Positions 36,683-45,712 of a DNA stretch of 64,000 bases are shown here, piece after piece (within the stretch, counting starts at the first letter, position 1; each line of letters starts with the position of its first letter). The position numbers and the translations under genes were made by a program. Source of the DNA: JBLIRR01 sp049472395 (GTDB taxonomy: Bacteria; SZUA-182; DTGQ01; JBLIRR01); the NCBI GenBank assembly GCA_049472395.1, contig JBLIRR010000011.1, positions 62,001-126,000 of the forward strand, given 5' to 3'. The notes beneath the pieces were generated by a model. The model made no database searches and was not told where the DNA came from. It saw nothing but the letters and a program-made list of their open reading frames with translations.

Positions 36683-39600
36683 ATGTATTTAACACCGGTA
36701 CTATGGGCGATTGAGCAGAAATGCACACGAATTATTGTTGAAGGTTTGAAAGACTGGGTTCAGGATTTACTCTTATGTCACCTACGTTCAAAATTACAGC
36801 ACAATTTTCTTATTATTGTCCCCACACAACGTGAAGTGGAGCAGACAGTAAGTAATCTTAATTTACTGGCCCCTGATTACACAGTATATCCATATCCTAC
36901 CAGAGAAATTTTACCCTATGAAGAGTTATCCCCTGACCCTGAAATAATAAGTCAAAGGATGTCCTGTCTTCAAGGGCTCTTATATCAAAAAGGCCTCATT
37001 ATCGTTGCAGGAATTCGTGCTGCAATGGATAAATTGATGCCGCGTTCTATTCTCGGCCGCTGTACCGGATATTATGAGGTTTCTGAATCAATCAACCGGG
37101 AGGAATTGATTTCTGATTTACAGGGTTGGGGATATGAGAGAGCTGATCTTGTGTGTGAAAAGGGACAATTTAGCGTAAGAGGTGCAATTATCGACCTTTT
37201 CTTACCAGACTGGGAATATGGGTGTCGATTCGAATTTTTTGGCGATGAGATCACCTCTATAAGAGAATTTGATCCGGCAAGTCAACGATCCCTGAATGAA
37301 AAAAAAGATGTTGTTATTCTCCCTGTAAGAGAGTGTATACTGAATAAAGAGCGAAAAGAGAACTTAATTAAAAAATTGGAGGAAAATTTTTGCTCACAAC
37401 TACCCTATAAAAGGTCCTGTGCACAGGTAATTCAAAAGGTTCAAGAAAGCGGATATTTTCCTGGGATAGAGTATTATTTACCATATATTTACCCCCACAT
37501 GGAGAGTTTATGGGACTATTTATCCTCTGATGCTCTGGTCATCATTAAGGATAAGGAAAAGGTCGAAGAGATTGCCGAAGAATACGAGCAGGAGATAAGA
37601 GATCGTTTTTATAAGATGCAGCAACACACTATACCCTATCCTGCTCCTGAAGAAAATTTCTACCTCTCCTCCTCCATCCAATCTTTAATCACAAAGAATC
37701 AACATTGTATATTTGCTCAGTTTCTCGAAAATAAAAAAAGCAGTGAAGATACAAAAATCTTCTCTTACCATCAACACCCCACAATGGATTTGCTCTTTAA
37801 GGAAAAAATAACCCCTCATAAGAATAAATTCTTTAGCGCTTTTACTGAAAAATTAAAAGAGTGGCAAAGAGAAAATTACCGTATTATTTTAATGTGCCTT
37901 ACCGAATCTCAAGCAGAGCGCTTACGACAAATACTAGACGAATTCAATATAGGGGCCACAATGTTAAAAACCTTCCCCTTACCTGAGATAGAGGGACTCC
38001 CCGTCCATCCAGTTCCCATCAGGATATGTGTTGGGGACCTGTCCTCAGGATTCTATGTCGATTTTATGAAGCTTGTGATCGTGCCCGAAGCTGAAATCTT
38101 TGGACAAAAACACCGTGTTCCAACCATCAAATTTCGTAGATCTTCCAAACATCTGTTATCAGATTTTAATGAATTAAATATCGATGATTATATAGTCCAT
38201 GTGGATCATGGAATAGGGCGGTATAGGGGATTGACCAGGTTGAAAGTCGGGGATATGAGCGGAGATTTTCTTCTCTTAGAGTATAAGGGAGGGGATAAAC
38301 TTTATGTACCCTCAGCAAATCTTGAACTTATTCAAAAATATACAGGCTCAAGCGGTGCAACTCTCTCTTTAGACAAACTTGGGGGAACAACATGGGCCAG
38401 AACCAAAGATCGAGTTAAAAAGGCCATTGAGGATATTGCTCAAGATTTATTGGAACTCTATGCAAAAAGAGAAATTGCCGAGGGAATAAAATTCCCCCCC
38501 GATGATACCTGGCAGCGGGAATTTGATGCATCATTTGAATATGAGGAAACCCCGGATCAGATGCGCACCATTATCGAAGTGAAAAAGGATATGGAATCAA
38601 GCCGTCCCATGGACAGACTTGTATGCGGTGATGTAGGATACGGAAAGACAGAAATTGCCATGAGGGCAGCCTTCAAAGCTGTCATGGCCCATTATCAGGT
38701 TGCCATAATAGCTCCCACAACACTCCTTGTCCAACAACATTTTCAAACATTCACGGACCGGTTCTCAACATATCCGGTCCGCATAGAGATGTTGAGTCGA
38801 TTTGTTTTCCCCAAACTGCAAAAACAAATCACGGATGAGCTTAAACAAGGAAAAGTGGATATCGTTATTGGTACACACAAACTATTACAAAAAAATATCC
38901 GCTTTCACAATCTTGGCATTTTAATCATTGATGAAGAGCACCGCTTTGGTGTCAAGCATAAGGAGCGATTGAAACAACTGCGATATCAAGTTGACGTATT
39001 GACCTTGTCAGCAACACCCATACCGAGGACGCTCTATATGTCCACCGTGGGAGTGCGGGATATGAGTCTTATAGAAACCCCACCCCAGGATCGCCTCCCT
39101 ATTTCCACCTATATCATCCGGTTTGAAAATGAAATCATTATCCAAGGATGTCAGAGAGAATTAGACAGAGGGGGACAAATCTTTTTTGTGCACAACCGCG
39201 TCGAGAGTATTTACACCATGGCATCATTTATCCGACGCATAATCCCTCATGCTCGTGTGGGTATTGCCCATGGGCAGATGGTCGTGAGAGAATTGGAAAA
39301 AATAATGCTTGATTTTACCCATCAAAAATATGATATACTGGTATGTACGAGCATCATCGAATCGGGATTGGATATTCCCACGGTAAATACTATTTTTATT
39401 AATCGAGCAGATTGCTTTGGGTTGGCTCAATTGTATCAATTACGCGGTCGCATAGGCAGGGGGAGCCATAGGGCTTATGCTTATTTATTAGTGCCATCGG
39501 GGGGAAGTCTTACTGATGAAGCTAAAAAGCGCCTTGCTGCCATGGAAGAGCTCAGCGAACTTGGTTCTGGTTTTCGACTCGCTGCCAGAGACTTAGAAAT

Positions 39601-40171
39601 TAGAGGGGCAGGTAATCTGCTAGGAAAAAAACAACACGGTCATATAAACGCAATTGGTTTTGATTTATATTGTGATCTCATAAAAGAGGTAATGGCACAA
39701 CTCAAGGGAGAGCCCGCACCTGAGATTTCAAAGATTGAAATTAACCTTAACCTGGAATCCTACTTGCCTGATGATTATATACACAATATAAACCAGCGGT
39801 TAAGTATCTACAAACGGCTTTCCATGATAGATGATTCTCAACTGTTGCAAAATATTGAGGATGAATTAAAAGATATCTATGGACCATTGCCACAGCCAGC
39901 GAAAACGCTCTTACAGATAATTGAGATAAAAATCTTGGGCAGACATCTTGGGATACATAAGATTGAGCGACAGGGGAAAATAATTCAATTTATATTTTCC
40001 GATAAAGATACTAAGATGGGGGAGAAAATAGTCGAGATAGTAGCTCAATATAAAGATCTCTTGCTCTTAAATCCTCCTGATATTGTGTATTTGATTTTAA
40101 AAGAAAAATCTGAAAAAATAGATATTTTCAGACAAATTAAATGGCTTTTTTATGAACTTACGACTCATTAA
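36683..40171 (+). CDS. mfd: Transcription-repair coupling factor Mfd
   Basis: The 1162-residue protein is of full family length. The UvrB-like N-terminal region comes first, then the RNA polymerase-interaction domain (about residue 490-560; DYIVHVDHGIGRYRGL), then the translocase with Walker A GDVGYGKTEIAMRAAF, DEEHRFGVKHKE, SATPIPRTLYMS and QLRGRIGR. The TRCF C-terminal domain ends it. It displaces RNA polymerase stalled at lesions and recruits UvrA. It directly follows ugd, and the parvulin gene overlaps its end by 20 nt. Confidence 0.97.
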   Translation: MYLTPVLWAIEQKCTRIIVEGLKDWVQDLLLCHLRSKLQHNFLIIVPTQREVEQTVSNLNLLAPDYTVYPYPTREILPYEELSPDPEIISQRMSCLQGLLYQKGLIIVAGIRAAMDKLMPRSILGRCTGYYEVSESINREELISDLQGWGYERADLVCEKGQFSVRGAIIDLFLPDWEYGCRFEFFGDEITSIREFDPASQRSLNEKKDVVILPVRECILNKERKENLIKKLEENFCSQLPYKRSCAQVIQKVQESGYFPGIEYYLPYIYPHMESLWDYLSSDALVIIKDKEKVEEIAEEYEQEIRDRFYKMQQHTIPYPAPEENFYLSSSIQSLITKNQHCIFAQFLENKKSSEDTKIFSYHQHPTMDLLFKEKITPHKNKFFSAFTEKLKEWQRENYRIILMCLTESQAERLRQILDEFNIGATMLKTFPLPEIEGLPVHPVPIRICVGDLSSGFYVDFMKLVIVPEAEIFGQKHRVPTIKFRRSSKHLLSDFNELNIDDYIVHVDHGIGRYRGLTRLKVGDMSGDFLLLEYKGGDKLYVPSANLELIQKYTGSSGATLSLDKLGGTTWARTKDRVKKAIEDIAQDLLELYAKREIAEGIKFPPDDTWQREFDASFEYEETPDQMRTIIEVKKDMESSRPMDRLVCGDVGYGKTEIAMRAAFKAVMAHYQVAIIAPTTLLVQQHFQTFTDRFSTYPVRIEMLSRFVFPKLQKQITDELKQGKVDIVIGTHKLLQKNIRFHNLGILIIDEEHRFGVKHKERLKQLRYQVDVLTLSATPIPRTLYMSTVGVRDMSLIETPPQDRLPISTYIIRFENEIIIQGCQRELDRGGQIFFVHNRVESIYTMASFIRRIIPHARVGIAHGQMVVRELEKIMLDFTHQKYDILVCTSIIESGLDIPTVNTIFINRADCFGLAQLYQLRGRIGRGSHRAYAYLLVPSGGSLTDEAKKRLAAMEELSELGSGFRLAARDLEIRGAGNLLGKKQHGHINAIGFDLYCDLIKEVMAQLKGEPAPEISKIEINLNLESYLPDDYIHNINQRLSIYKRLSMIDDSQLLQNIEDELKDIYGPLPQPAKTLLQIIEIKILGRHLGIHKIERQGKIIQFIFSDKDTKMGEKIVEIVAQYKDLLLLNPPDIVYLILKEKSEKIDIFRQIKWLFYELTTH

Positions 40172-41093
40172 ATATTTTATTGCATTCATCATAGTTGTGC
40201 TCCTTGCAGGATGCAACAAATCTCCGCAGGATCACAGCAATGTGGTCGTTGCTGTTGTCAATAATCATCCTCTCTATTTAAAAGATGTGAATTCGTATCT
40301 CACGAGAAATGATAATGAACGTGATACCCCTCTGTTCGATCTGCAAGACACATCCAAGATACTTAAAAAAGAGCTTTTGACTCTTTTAATTGATAATGAG
40401 CTTCTCTATCAGGAAGCACAGAGAAAAGGTATTAGAGTAAGCGATGAGGAGTTTGAAAAATTTTTATCCGGGTTTAGAATAAAAAGTAGTGACGTAACCA
40501 AAGAACATCTTTCTGGTCTCACATTTGAGGAATGGCGAGATAAAACAAGAAAATCATTTATGATTCGAAAATTAATTAATAGCGTAGTGTCTGATAAAGT
40601 TATTGTCACGAAGCAAGAAATATATGATTATTTTCGGGCTCATGCTGATGAATTGGGAGCGAAAAAACAGGTAAGGGCACGTCAAATCATAGTTGATTCA
40701 GAAATAAAGGCCAGAGAAATACTGGCACAATTAAAAAAGGGGTATAACTTTGAAGCGTTGGCACGGGAAGTATCCTTAAGTCCGGACAGCATAAGTGGCG
40801 GAGATTTAGGCCGATTCTCCGAAGGACAGATGCCCCCTGAATTTGATGAAGCCATCTTTAACCTGAAAGTAAATGAAATTAGTGATGTTATTCGCTCTGA
40901 CTATGGTTATCATATTTTCCAACTATTGGAGGTCTATAATCCAAAGCCTCCGAGCTTAGAGGATTCTATGCCTACAATCAAGGAGATTCTCATGCAGAGA
41001 AAAAGAGATGAAGCCTTTCAATCCTATTTAGATACCTTACACGCACACGCGACGATTAAAATCAACCCAAAAGCCCTATTTCCTCATGATTGA
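40152..41093 (+). CDS. Parvulin-type peptidyl-prolyl isomerase lipoprotein
   Basis: The 313-residue protein has a signal peptide with lipobox (LLAGC). A SurA-N-like region (VAVVNNHPLYLKDVNSYL and a helical bundle) is followed by one PpiC domain (about 175-270): RARQIIVDSE, FEALAREVSLSPDS, GGDLGRFSEGQMPPEF and IRSDYGYHIFQLLE, with the parvulin core intact. It should fold outer-membrane proteins at the periplasmic side. It overlaps both mfd and the next, related gene, and probably arose by duplication with it. Confidence 0.9.
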   Translation: MNLRLIKYFIAFIIVVLLAGCNKSPQDHSNVVVAVVNNHPLYLKDVNSYLTRNDNERDTPLFDLQDTSKILKKELLTLLIDNELLYQEAQRKGIRVSDEEFEKFLSGFRIKSSDVTKEHLSGLTFEEWRDKTRKSFMIRKLINSVVSDKVIVTKQEIYDYFRAHADELGAKKQVRARQIIVDSEIKAREILAQLKKGYNFEALAREVSLSPDSISGGDLGRFSEGQMPPEFDEAIFNLKVNEISDVIRSDYGYHIFQLLEVYNPKPPSLEDSMPTIKEILMQRKRDEAFQSYLDTLHAHATIKINPKALFPHD

Positions 41094-42006
41094 TCAATTG
41101 GATAAGGCTATGAAGCGATGTATAAAAAAATTTATCGTTTTTCTCCTCCTACCCCTTATTTTCTCATTTTTTCCAAAGGTTGAGGCTAAAATGTTGGATC
41201 GAATTGTCGCTATTGTGGAAGATGATATTATTCTTCAAAGTGACCTCGACCGCATAGAGTTAGGAAGTGAAACAGATGCGTTAAACGACCTTATTGAACA
41301 AAAACTGCTCTTTAAAAAAGCGCAAGAGTGGAATATCATCCCCTCAAAAAAGCAGATTGATGAATATATAAACAATATTAAATTGCAAAACAATCTGCAG
41401 GATGATGCGGCACTAGAAAATTACTTAACTATACAAGATATGAGTCTTGACGATCTCAGGGATCACATCAGGAAGGATGTTACTCTCCTCAGGGTAAAAC
41501 AGAGGATCTTTGCAAAGAGCACCCCTCCAAGCGAGGATGAAGTTAAAGAATATTACAGAACGCGATGGGAGGGAGAAAAAGGAGGTGAAAAAGTACGTGT
41601 GGCCCACATTCTCCTTGATGAAAAGGATAAGGAATTAGCCCCAAAGATAATCAATGAGTATAAAAATGGCGTATCTTTTCATAAACTTGTGTCTCTGTAT
41701 AGCAAAGATACGCTCACGATCTCATCCGGAGGAGATCTGGGATATTTGGATATTGACAAGCTCGTGCCGCAATTTAAAGCTGCGGTCGCGGGCAGGGCGC
41801 CAGGGGATATAATAGGTCCGATCAAGACATCCTCAGGATATCATATATTAAAGATAGTTGAACATAAACCTGCGGGATTGTCACGTGACTCTGAGGTATG
41901 GACTCATATAGAAGAGATATTGTGGGAAGAGAAGAGGACTGCCTATTTTCGAAAATGGGTAGAGGACCTAAAAAAAATCTCATATATAAAAATCAATGTA
42001 TTATGA
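41086..42006 (+). CDS. surA: SurA-type periplasmic chaperone/isomerase
   Basis: The protein has 306 residues from ATG 41086; ATG 41110 would give a neater signal peptide (MKRCIKKFIVF...VEA) and is a real alternative. After the signal come the SurA N-domain (DRIVAIVEDDIILQSDLDR, NDLIEQKLLFKKA) and one PpiC domain (RVAHILLDEK, SGGDLGYLDIDKLVP, KTSSGYHILKIVEH). E. coli SurA has two PpiC domains; this has one. It helps outer-membrane barrel folding. The stop overlaps the next start (ATGA). Confidence 0.88.
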   Translation: MIDQLDKAMKRCIKKFIVFLLLPLIFSFFPKVEAKMLDRIVAIVEDDIILQSDLDRIELGSETDALNDLIEQKLLFKKAQEWNIIPSKKQIDEYINNIKLQNNLQDDAALENYLTIQDMSLDDLRDHIRKDVTLLRVKQRIFAKSTPPSEDEVKEYYRTRWEGEKGGEKVRVAHILLDEKDKELAPKIINEYKNGVSFHKLVSLYSKDTLTISSGGDLGYLDIDKLVPQFKAAVAGRAPGDIIGPIKTSSGYHILKIVEHKPAGLSRDSEVWTHIEEILWEEKRTAYFRKWVEDLKKISYIKINVL

Positions 42007-42278
42007 GATTAGATTTTTTTTTGAAGGTGAGTCGTTTAATCAAAAGACGAACATGTGCAAAAGAATATTGTCAAAAAGGCTGGATAGAAGTAAACGAACG
42101 ACAAGGAAAACCAGGGACCATGGTGAAGGTTGGCGACCTTATTACTCTTCATTTATGGGCACGCAGGCGAACAGTAAGGGTCCTCAAGCTACCCGAGAAA
42201 ATCATTCCTAAAAAGAATATGTCTGACCTTTATGAAATAATAGAGGATAAAAAGGAGAATACAGATGCCGATATATGA
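42003..42278 (+). CDS. S4-domain RNA-binding protein, RqcP-like
   Basis: The protein has 91 residues from ATG 42003, which overlaps the surA stop; an upstream in-frame ATG lies inside surA. It opens with MRLDFFLKVSRLIKRRT, very close to the RqcP/YabO start in Firmicutes, and ends with LYEIIEDKK like RqcP's MYTILKEEK. RqcP works with RqcH to add alanine tails on stalled 50S-bound peptides. Hsp15 is a related alternative, but the sequence here is nearer RqcP. No rqcH is in the window. Confidence 0.82.
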   Translation: MRLDFFLKVSRLIKRRTCAKEYCQKGWIEVNERQGKPGTMVKVGDLITLHLWARRRTVRVLKLPEKIIPKKNMSDLYEIIEDKKENTDADI

Positions 42279-42615
42279 ATATAAATGCCGCACATGCAAT
42301 AAAAAATCAACATTTATTACCTATAGCATTAGTCAGCCGGTTGAAAAAGAATGTCAACACTGTGGGAGTGGGGATCTTATTAAGCTCATCTCCAGAGTGC
42401 GAATGATACAGTCTGAAGAAAGCCGCCTTGAAAAACTCGCAGATCCCTCCAACCTTGCGGGTTTAGATGAAAATGATCCTAAAAGCATGGCCAAATTTAT
42501 GAAAAAAATGGGGAGAGAGATGGGGGAGGAAATTGATAATGATGAAATCGATCAAATGGTTGAAGAAAGCATGCAGGGTGAGGGGGCAGGATCAGATGAG
42601 GGTCCGGGGCTTTAA
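42265..42615 (+). CDS. FmdB-family zinc-ribbon protein
   Basis: The 116-residue protein begins MPIYEYKCRTCNKK, with a second pair CQHCGSG, so a four-Cys zinc ribbon (about residues 1-40) as in FmdB/regulatory zinc-ribbon proteins. The rest is acidic and helical, ending in a Glu/Gly-rich tail. The function of this family is not settled; a role in transcription control has been suggested for FmdB. It overlaps the previous gene by 14 nt and is the last gene of the ugd-mfd cluster. Confidence 0.85.
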   Translation: MPIYEYKCRTCNKKSTFITYSISQPVEKECQHCGSGDLIKLISRVRMIQSEESRLEKLADPSNLAGLDENDPKSMAKFMKKMGREMGEEIDNDEIDQMVEESMQGEGAGSDEGPGL

Positions 42616-42677
42616 GCGTAAAAGTTAATCTTGAAAAAGAAGGGAAATTGATAGCAGACGCGGATTTTTTCATTTCA

Positions 42678-43520
42678 TCATTTAATAGCTCCAACAGTAA
42701 AGCCAGCAATAAAGCGATCAAGAAAAAATGTATACAGAATGGCAATTGGAATGCTCGGGATGAGTGCTCCTGCCATCAATGGCCCCCATCGGAAGACATC
42801 TCCTCTCACAAGCTCGGTAGGAACACCTATACTCACTGTTTTTTGGGCTGAAACAGATATAAAAGCCAACGCATAAATGAATTCATGCATCGTAAGTGTA
42901 AAGGTGAAAATTACGACGGTAAGCAGCCCTGACAAAGAGAGAGGAAGTACCACCTTCATCATAGCGCCAACGCGACTATACCCATCGACCATGGCCTGTT
43001 CTTCAATGTCCTTAGGGATAGATTTGAAAAATCCCATTAAAAGCCAGGTACAAAAAGGTATAGTGAATGTAGGATAAATCAAGATAAGGGACCATCTTGA
43101 TTCATGAAGCCCAATGAAAGCGATAAGTCGTGAAAGGGGAATAAATAAGAGAGTCGGTGGAATCAAATATGTTAAAAATATGCCAATTCCCAAATTCTCT
43201 CCCCATCGTCCTGCCCAGCGTGCCAAGCAATAAGCCGCCGGGACCGCAAATAATAGGGTGATCCCCACAACCATTACACCAATAAAAAGCGTATTGACAA
43301 GATATTTAATAAATAATGTATCGAAAAATAGCAGGTGGAGATGTTCGAGTGTAGGAAGCTCATTGAGAAGAAAAGGATTATTTGCCGGATTGAATAAATC
43401 ATGATCTCGCTTGAACATGGTGATCAACATCCAAAAAAAAGGAGATGCGCTAAATAGAGTAAAACAAATAACAACAGTATAAAATGAAGTCTTCGAATAT
43501 ATGTTTTTTAATTTTCTCAT
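42678..43520 (-). CDS. Carbohydrate-type ABC transporter permease (MalG-like)
   Basis: The 280-residue protein has six predicted membrane helices and the EAA loop near IPKDIEEQAMVDGYSRVGAM, with GYSRVG fitting the MalG class. It forms the inner-membrane channel with the MalF-like protein. It abuts the upstream gene (overlap of one base) and is the last of four genes. The gene faces fmdB tail to tail. Confidence 0.92.
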   Translation of the reverse strand: MRKLKNIYSKTSFYTVVICFTLFSASPFFWMLITMFKRDHDLFNPANNPFLLNELPTLEHLHLLFFDTLFIKYLVNTLFIGVMVVGITLLFAVPAAYCLARWAGRWGENLGIGIFLTYLIPPTLLFIPLSRLIAFIGLHESRWSLILIYPTFTIPFCTWLLMGFFKSIPKDIEEQAMVDGYSRVGAMMKVVLPLSLSGLLTVVIFTFTLTMHEFIYALAFISVSAQKTVSIGVPTELVRGDVFRWGPLMAGALIPSIPIAILYTFFLDRFIAGFTVGAIK

Positions 43521-44464
43521 TATGTGACCTCAGCCCGACGGGCTATTCGAAGTATGAGAATGGATACGCCTGCCAATATTGGCAAGAAGAATAAGGCAAT
43601 TGCTGCGCCCTGAGCCAAGTCTCCCGCTTCGATGCCTTTAAAAAAGGCCCAACTTGCAAGAACTTGGGTACTGTGCACGGGTCCTCCTCTCGTTAACACA
43701 TACACAACTGTCATGTCAGTAAAAGTGAAAATAACGCCAAAGAGCAATGCGATATTTATAATCGGGAGCATCATTGGAATAATAATATGGAAGAGGCGGC
43801 GCCAAAAACCAGCACCATCAATCTCGGCAGCATCAAGAATATCTTGAGGAATAGCGCTTAGTCCGCCTAATAAGATAACTGTGGCTAAAGGCAGCATTCG
43901 CCAGGTATGCACAAGAATAACCGATGTCATTGCCAGCCCAGGCATTCCGAGCCAATAGAGATTTGAATTACAACCGAAAATGGAATGTGGTGCACCAAGA
44001 AGTCCCATTTGTCGCAATATCCAATCAATAGGACTAAATATTGAGTCAAGCATCCACATCCACCCTATTGTTCCCAAGGAAATTGGTGCTGTCCACGGGA
44101 GTAAAATAAGAAATCGTACAAGCCATTTTCCGCGAAAATCTTTCATAAGAATTAACGCAAGGGCTTTAGAAAGTACCAACACAAGAGCTTGCGAAACCAA
44201 CACGAAGATAAAAGTGTTTTTAAGCGCTTTTCTGAAGATAGGATCTTGCATCACAGCCTGAAAGTTTCTCAAACCCACAAATTTAATGCTCATATCTCCT
44301 GTAGTTGCCCCACTGAGGCTATATAAAATGGCAAGAATTAATGGGAATCCGACGAATGCTACAATATAGATGATAGCCGGAGCGAGCATCAGCAAGGCGA
44401 GCACGCGCTCATTATCCCAGATATTTCTTAAACCGACATAATTCTTATCTGTAATAATTTCCAT
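43520..44464 (-). CDS. Carbohydrate-type ABC transporter permease (MalF/UgpA-like)
   Basis: The 314-residue protein has about six membrane helices and the EAA motif IPQDILDAAEIDGAGFWRRLF, whose DAAEIDGAG core is typical of MalF/UgpA permeases. It starts 2 nt after the ATPase gene. The substrate cannot be read from the permease; a sugar, sugar alcohol or glycerol-phosphate is likely. Confidence 0.92.
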   Translation of the reverse strand: MEIITDKNYVGLRNIWDNERVLALLMLAPAIIYIVAFVGFPLILAILYSLSGATTGDMSIKFVGLRNFQAVMQDPIFRKALKNTFIFVLVSQALVLVLSKALALILMKDFRGKWLVRFLILLPWTAPISLGTIGWMWMLDSIFSPIDWILRQMGLLGAPHSIFGCNSNLYWLGMPGLAMTSVILVHTWRMLPLATVILLGGLSAIPQDILDAAEIDGAGFWRRLFHIIIPMMLPIINIALLFGVIFTFTDMTVVYVLTRGGPVHSTQVLASWAFFKGIEAGDLAQGAAIALFFLPILAGVSILILRIARRAEVT

Positions 44465-44466
44465 AT

Positions 44467-45525
44467 TTATGCCCTCAACGGCAATTTTTCTCCAATCTTC
44501 TTTTTTTCAATCTTAAGGCCGGTTTTCGGATCAAAAAAATTAATCTCCTCCCTTGGTACCATGAATTTATAGGTTTTTCCCGATGCAATCGGAATAGTGA
44601 CATTGACTGCCAGTTTGGCTATTATGTGTTGATGATTAAAGCGCGATCCGATATTCCCGTAAATGAGGAGGTCCGAACCTAAATCCTCTATCCAGGAAAC
44701 TGCAAACTCGAAATACTCGAGATCATCATGCATAGTACCATTCGCTTCTGATGGCATAAAAACTTCCGGACGAAAACCAAAAAGAACATTATCATCCTTA
44801 ATAAGATTCATTGGAGGACATCCGACGAAAGTTGCCACAAAGGTATCGGCCGGCTCATGATAGACCTCGCGGGGTGTGCCGACCTGCCTTATACGCCCTT
44901 CACTCATCACTACAATACGTGTCCCCATCCCCATGGCTTCGATTTGATCATGGGTCACATAAAGTGTAGTAATACCAATTCCTTTTTGAAGTTGTTGCAG
45001 TTCTTTGCGGGCATCCGCCCGAAGTTTCGCGTCGAGATTCGAAAGGGGCTCATCAAGCAAAAATATTTTCGGTTCACGCACCATGGCTCGTGCTAATGCG
45101 ACCCGCTGTCTTTCGCCCCCAGAGAGTTCACGAGGTTTACGCGTGAGCAATTTTTCGATTTTAAACATTTTTGCAGCCCACTCTATCTTCTTCACAATAT
45201 TTTTCTTATCCATTCTTTGCGCCTGTAAAGGGAAGGCAATATTCTTAAATACTGTCTTATGAGGATAGAGGGCGTAACTCTGAAATACCATAGCGATATT
45301 TCGTGTCCGAGGGGGCAGATCAGTGACATTCTTCTCATCAATAAATATACTTCCTGCGTTTGGCCTCTCAAGTCCGGCTATCATGCGTAATAATGTGGTT
45401 TTCCCACACCCTGATGGCCCTAAAAGGACAAGAAATTCTCCATCATTACAGGTTAAATCAACCTTATTAACAGCCGTAACATTATTATATTTTTTTATTA
45501 ATGAGTTAATCTTTACGATAGCCAT
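44467..45525 (-). CDS. ABC transporter ATP-binding protein (MalK/UgpC-like)
   Basis: The 352-residue ATPase has Walker A GPSGCGKTTLL, Q-loop QSYALYPHKTV, signature LSGGERQRVALARA and Walker B IFLLDEPLSNLDA. A C-terminal TOBE-like regulatory domain (about 240-350) is present, as in MalK. It powers import through the two downstream permeases. An intergenic stretch of 181 nt with a hairpin and repeats separates it from the binding-protein gene. Confidence 0.94.
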   Translation of the reverse strand: MAIVKINSLIKKYNNVTAVNKVDLTCNDGEFLVLLGPSGCGKTTLLRMIAGLERPNAGSIFIDEKNVTDLPPRTRNIAMVFQSYALYPHKTVFKNIAFPLQAQRMDKKNIVKKIEWAAKMFKIEKLLTRKPRELSGGERQRVALARAMVREPKIFLLDEPLSNLDAKLRADARKELQQLQKGIGITTLYVTHDQIEAMGMGTRIVVMSEGRIRQVGTPREVYHEPADTFVATFVGCPPMNLIKDDNVLFGFRPEVFMPSEANGTMHDDLEYFEFAVSWIEDLGSDLLIYGNIGSRFNHQHIIAKLAVNVTIPIASGKTYKFMVPREEINFFDPKTGLKIEKKKIGEKLPLRA

Positions 45526-45578
45526 ACTTCTTCACTTTATGCTCTCTCATGTTATTTTTCTAAAAATGATGAAAAGAT

Positions 45579-45612
45579 TGCCTCCCTTGATATAAGAGCA
45601 CCAAGGGAGGCA
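45579..45612. terminator. 11-bp perfect hairpin between binding-protein and ATPase genes
   Basis: TGCCTCCCTTG (45579-45589) and CAAGGGAGGCA (45602-45612) form a perfect stem with a 12-nt loop. On the minus-strand transcript it is followed by AATCTTTTCATC, a broken T run. It may act as a partial terminator or 3' stabiliser that keeps the binding protein in excess. Confidence 0.5.
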
Positions 45613-45624
45613 TTTCGTCCCGGA

Positions 45625-45712
45625 CTATTGATATCTTTAGCGCATTGATATTTTTAGCACATTGATATTTTCGGGCTAATAATATCTTTTATGGCCATTG
45701 ATCTTTCTAGGC
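45625..45712. repeat. Five degenerate 17-19 bp tandem repeats after the binding-protein gene
   Basis: The unit CATTGATATTTTTAGCA recurs at about 45625-45642, 45643-45659, 45660-45678, 45679-45695 (weak) and 45696-45712. The last copy runs over the stop codon of the binding-protein gene at 45707. Each begins with (C)ATTGAT or a variant and ends in a GC-containing step. Confidence 0.55.
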
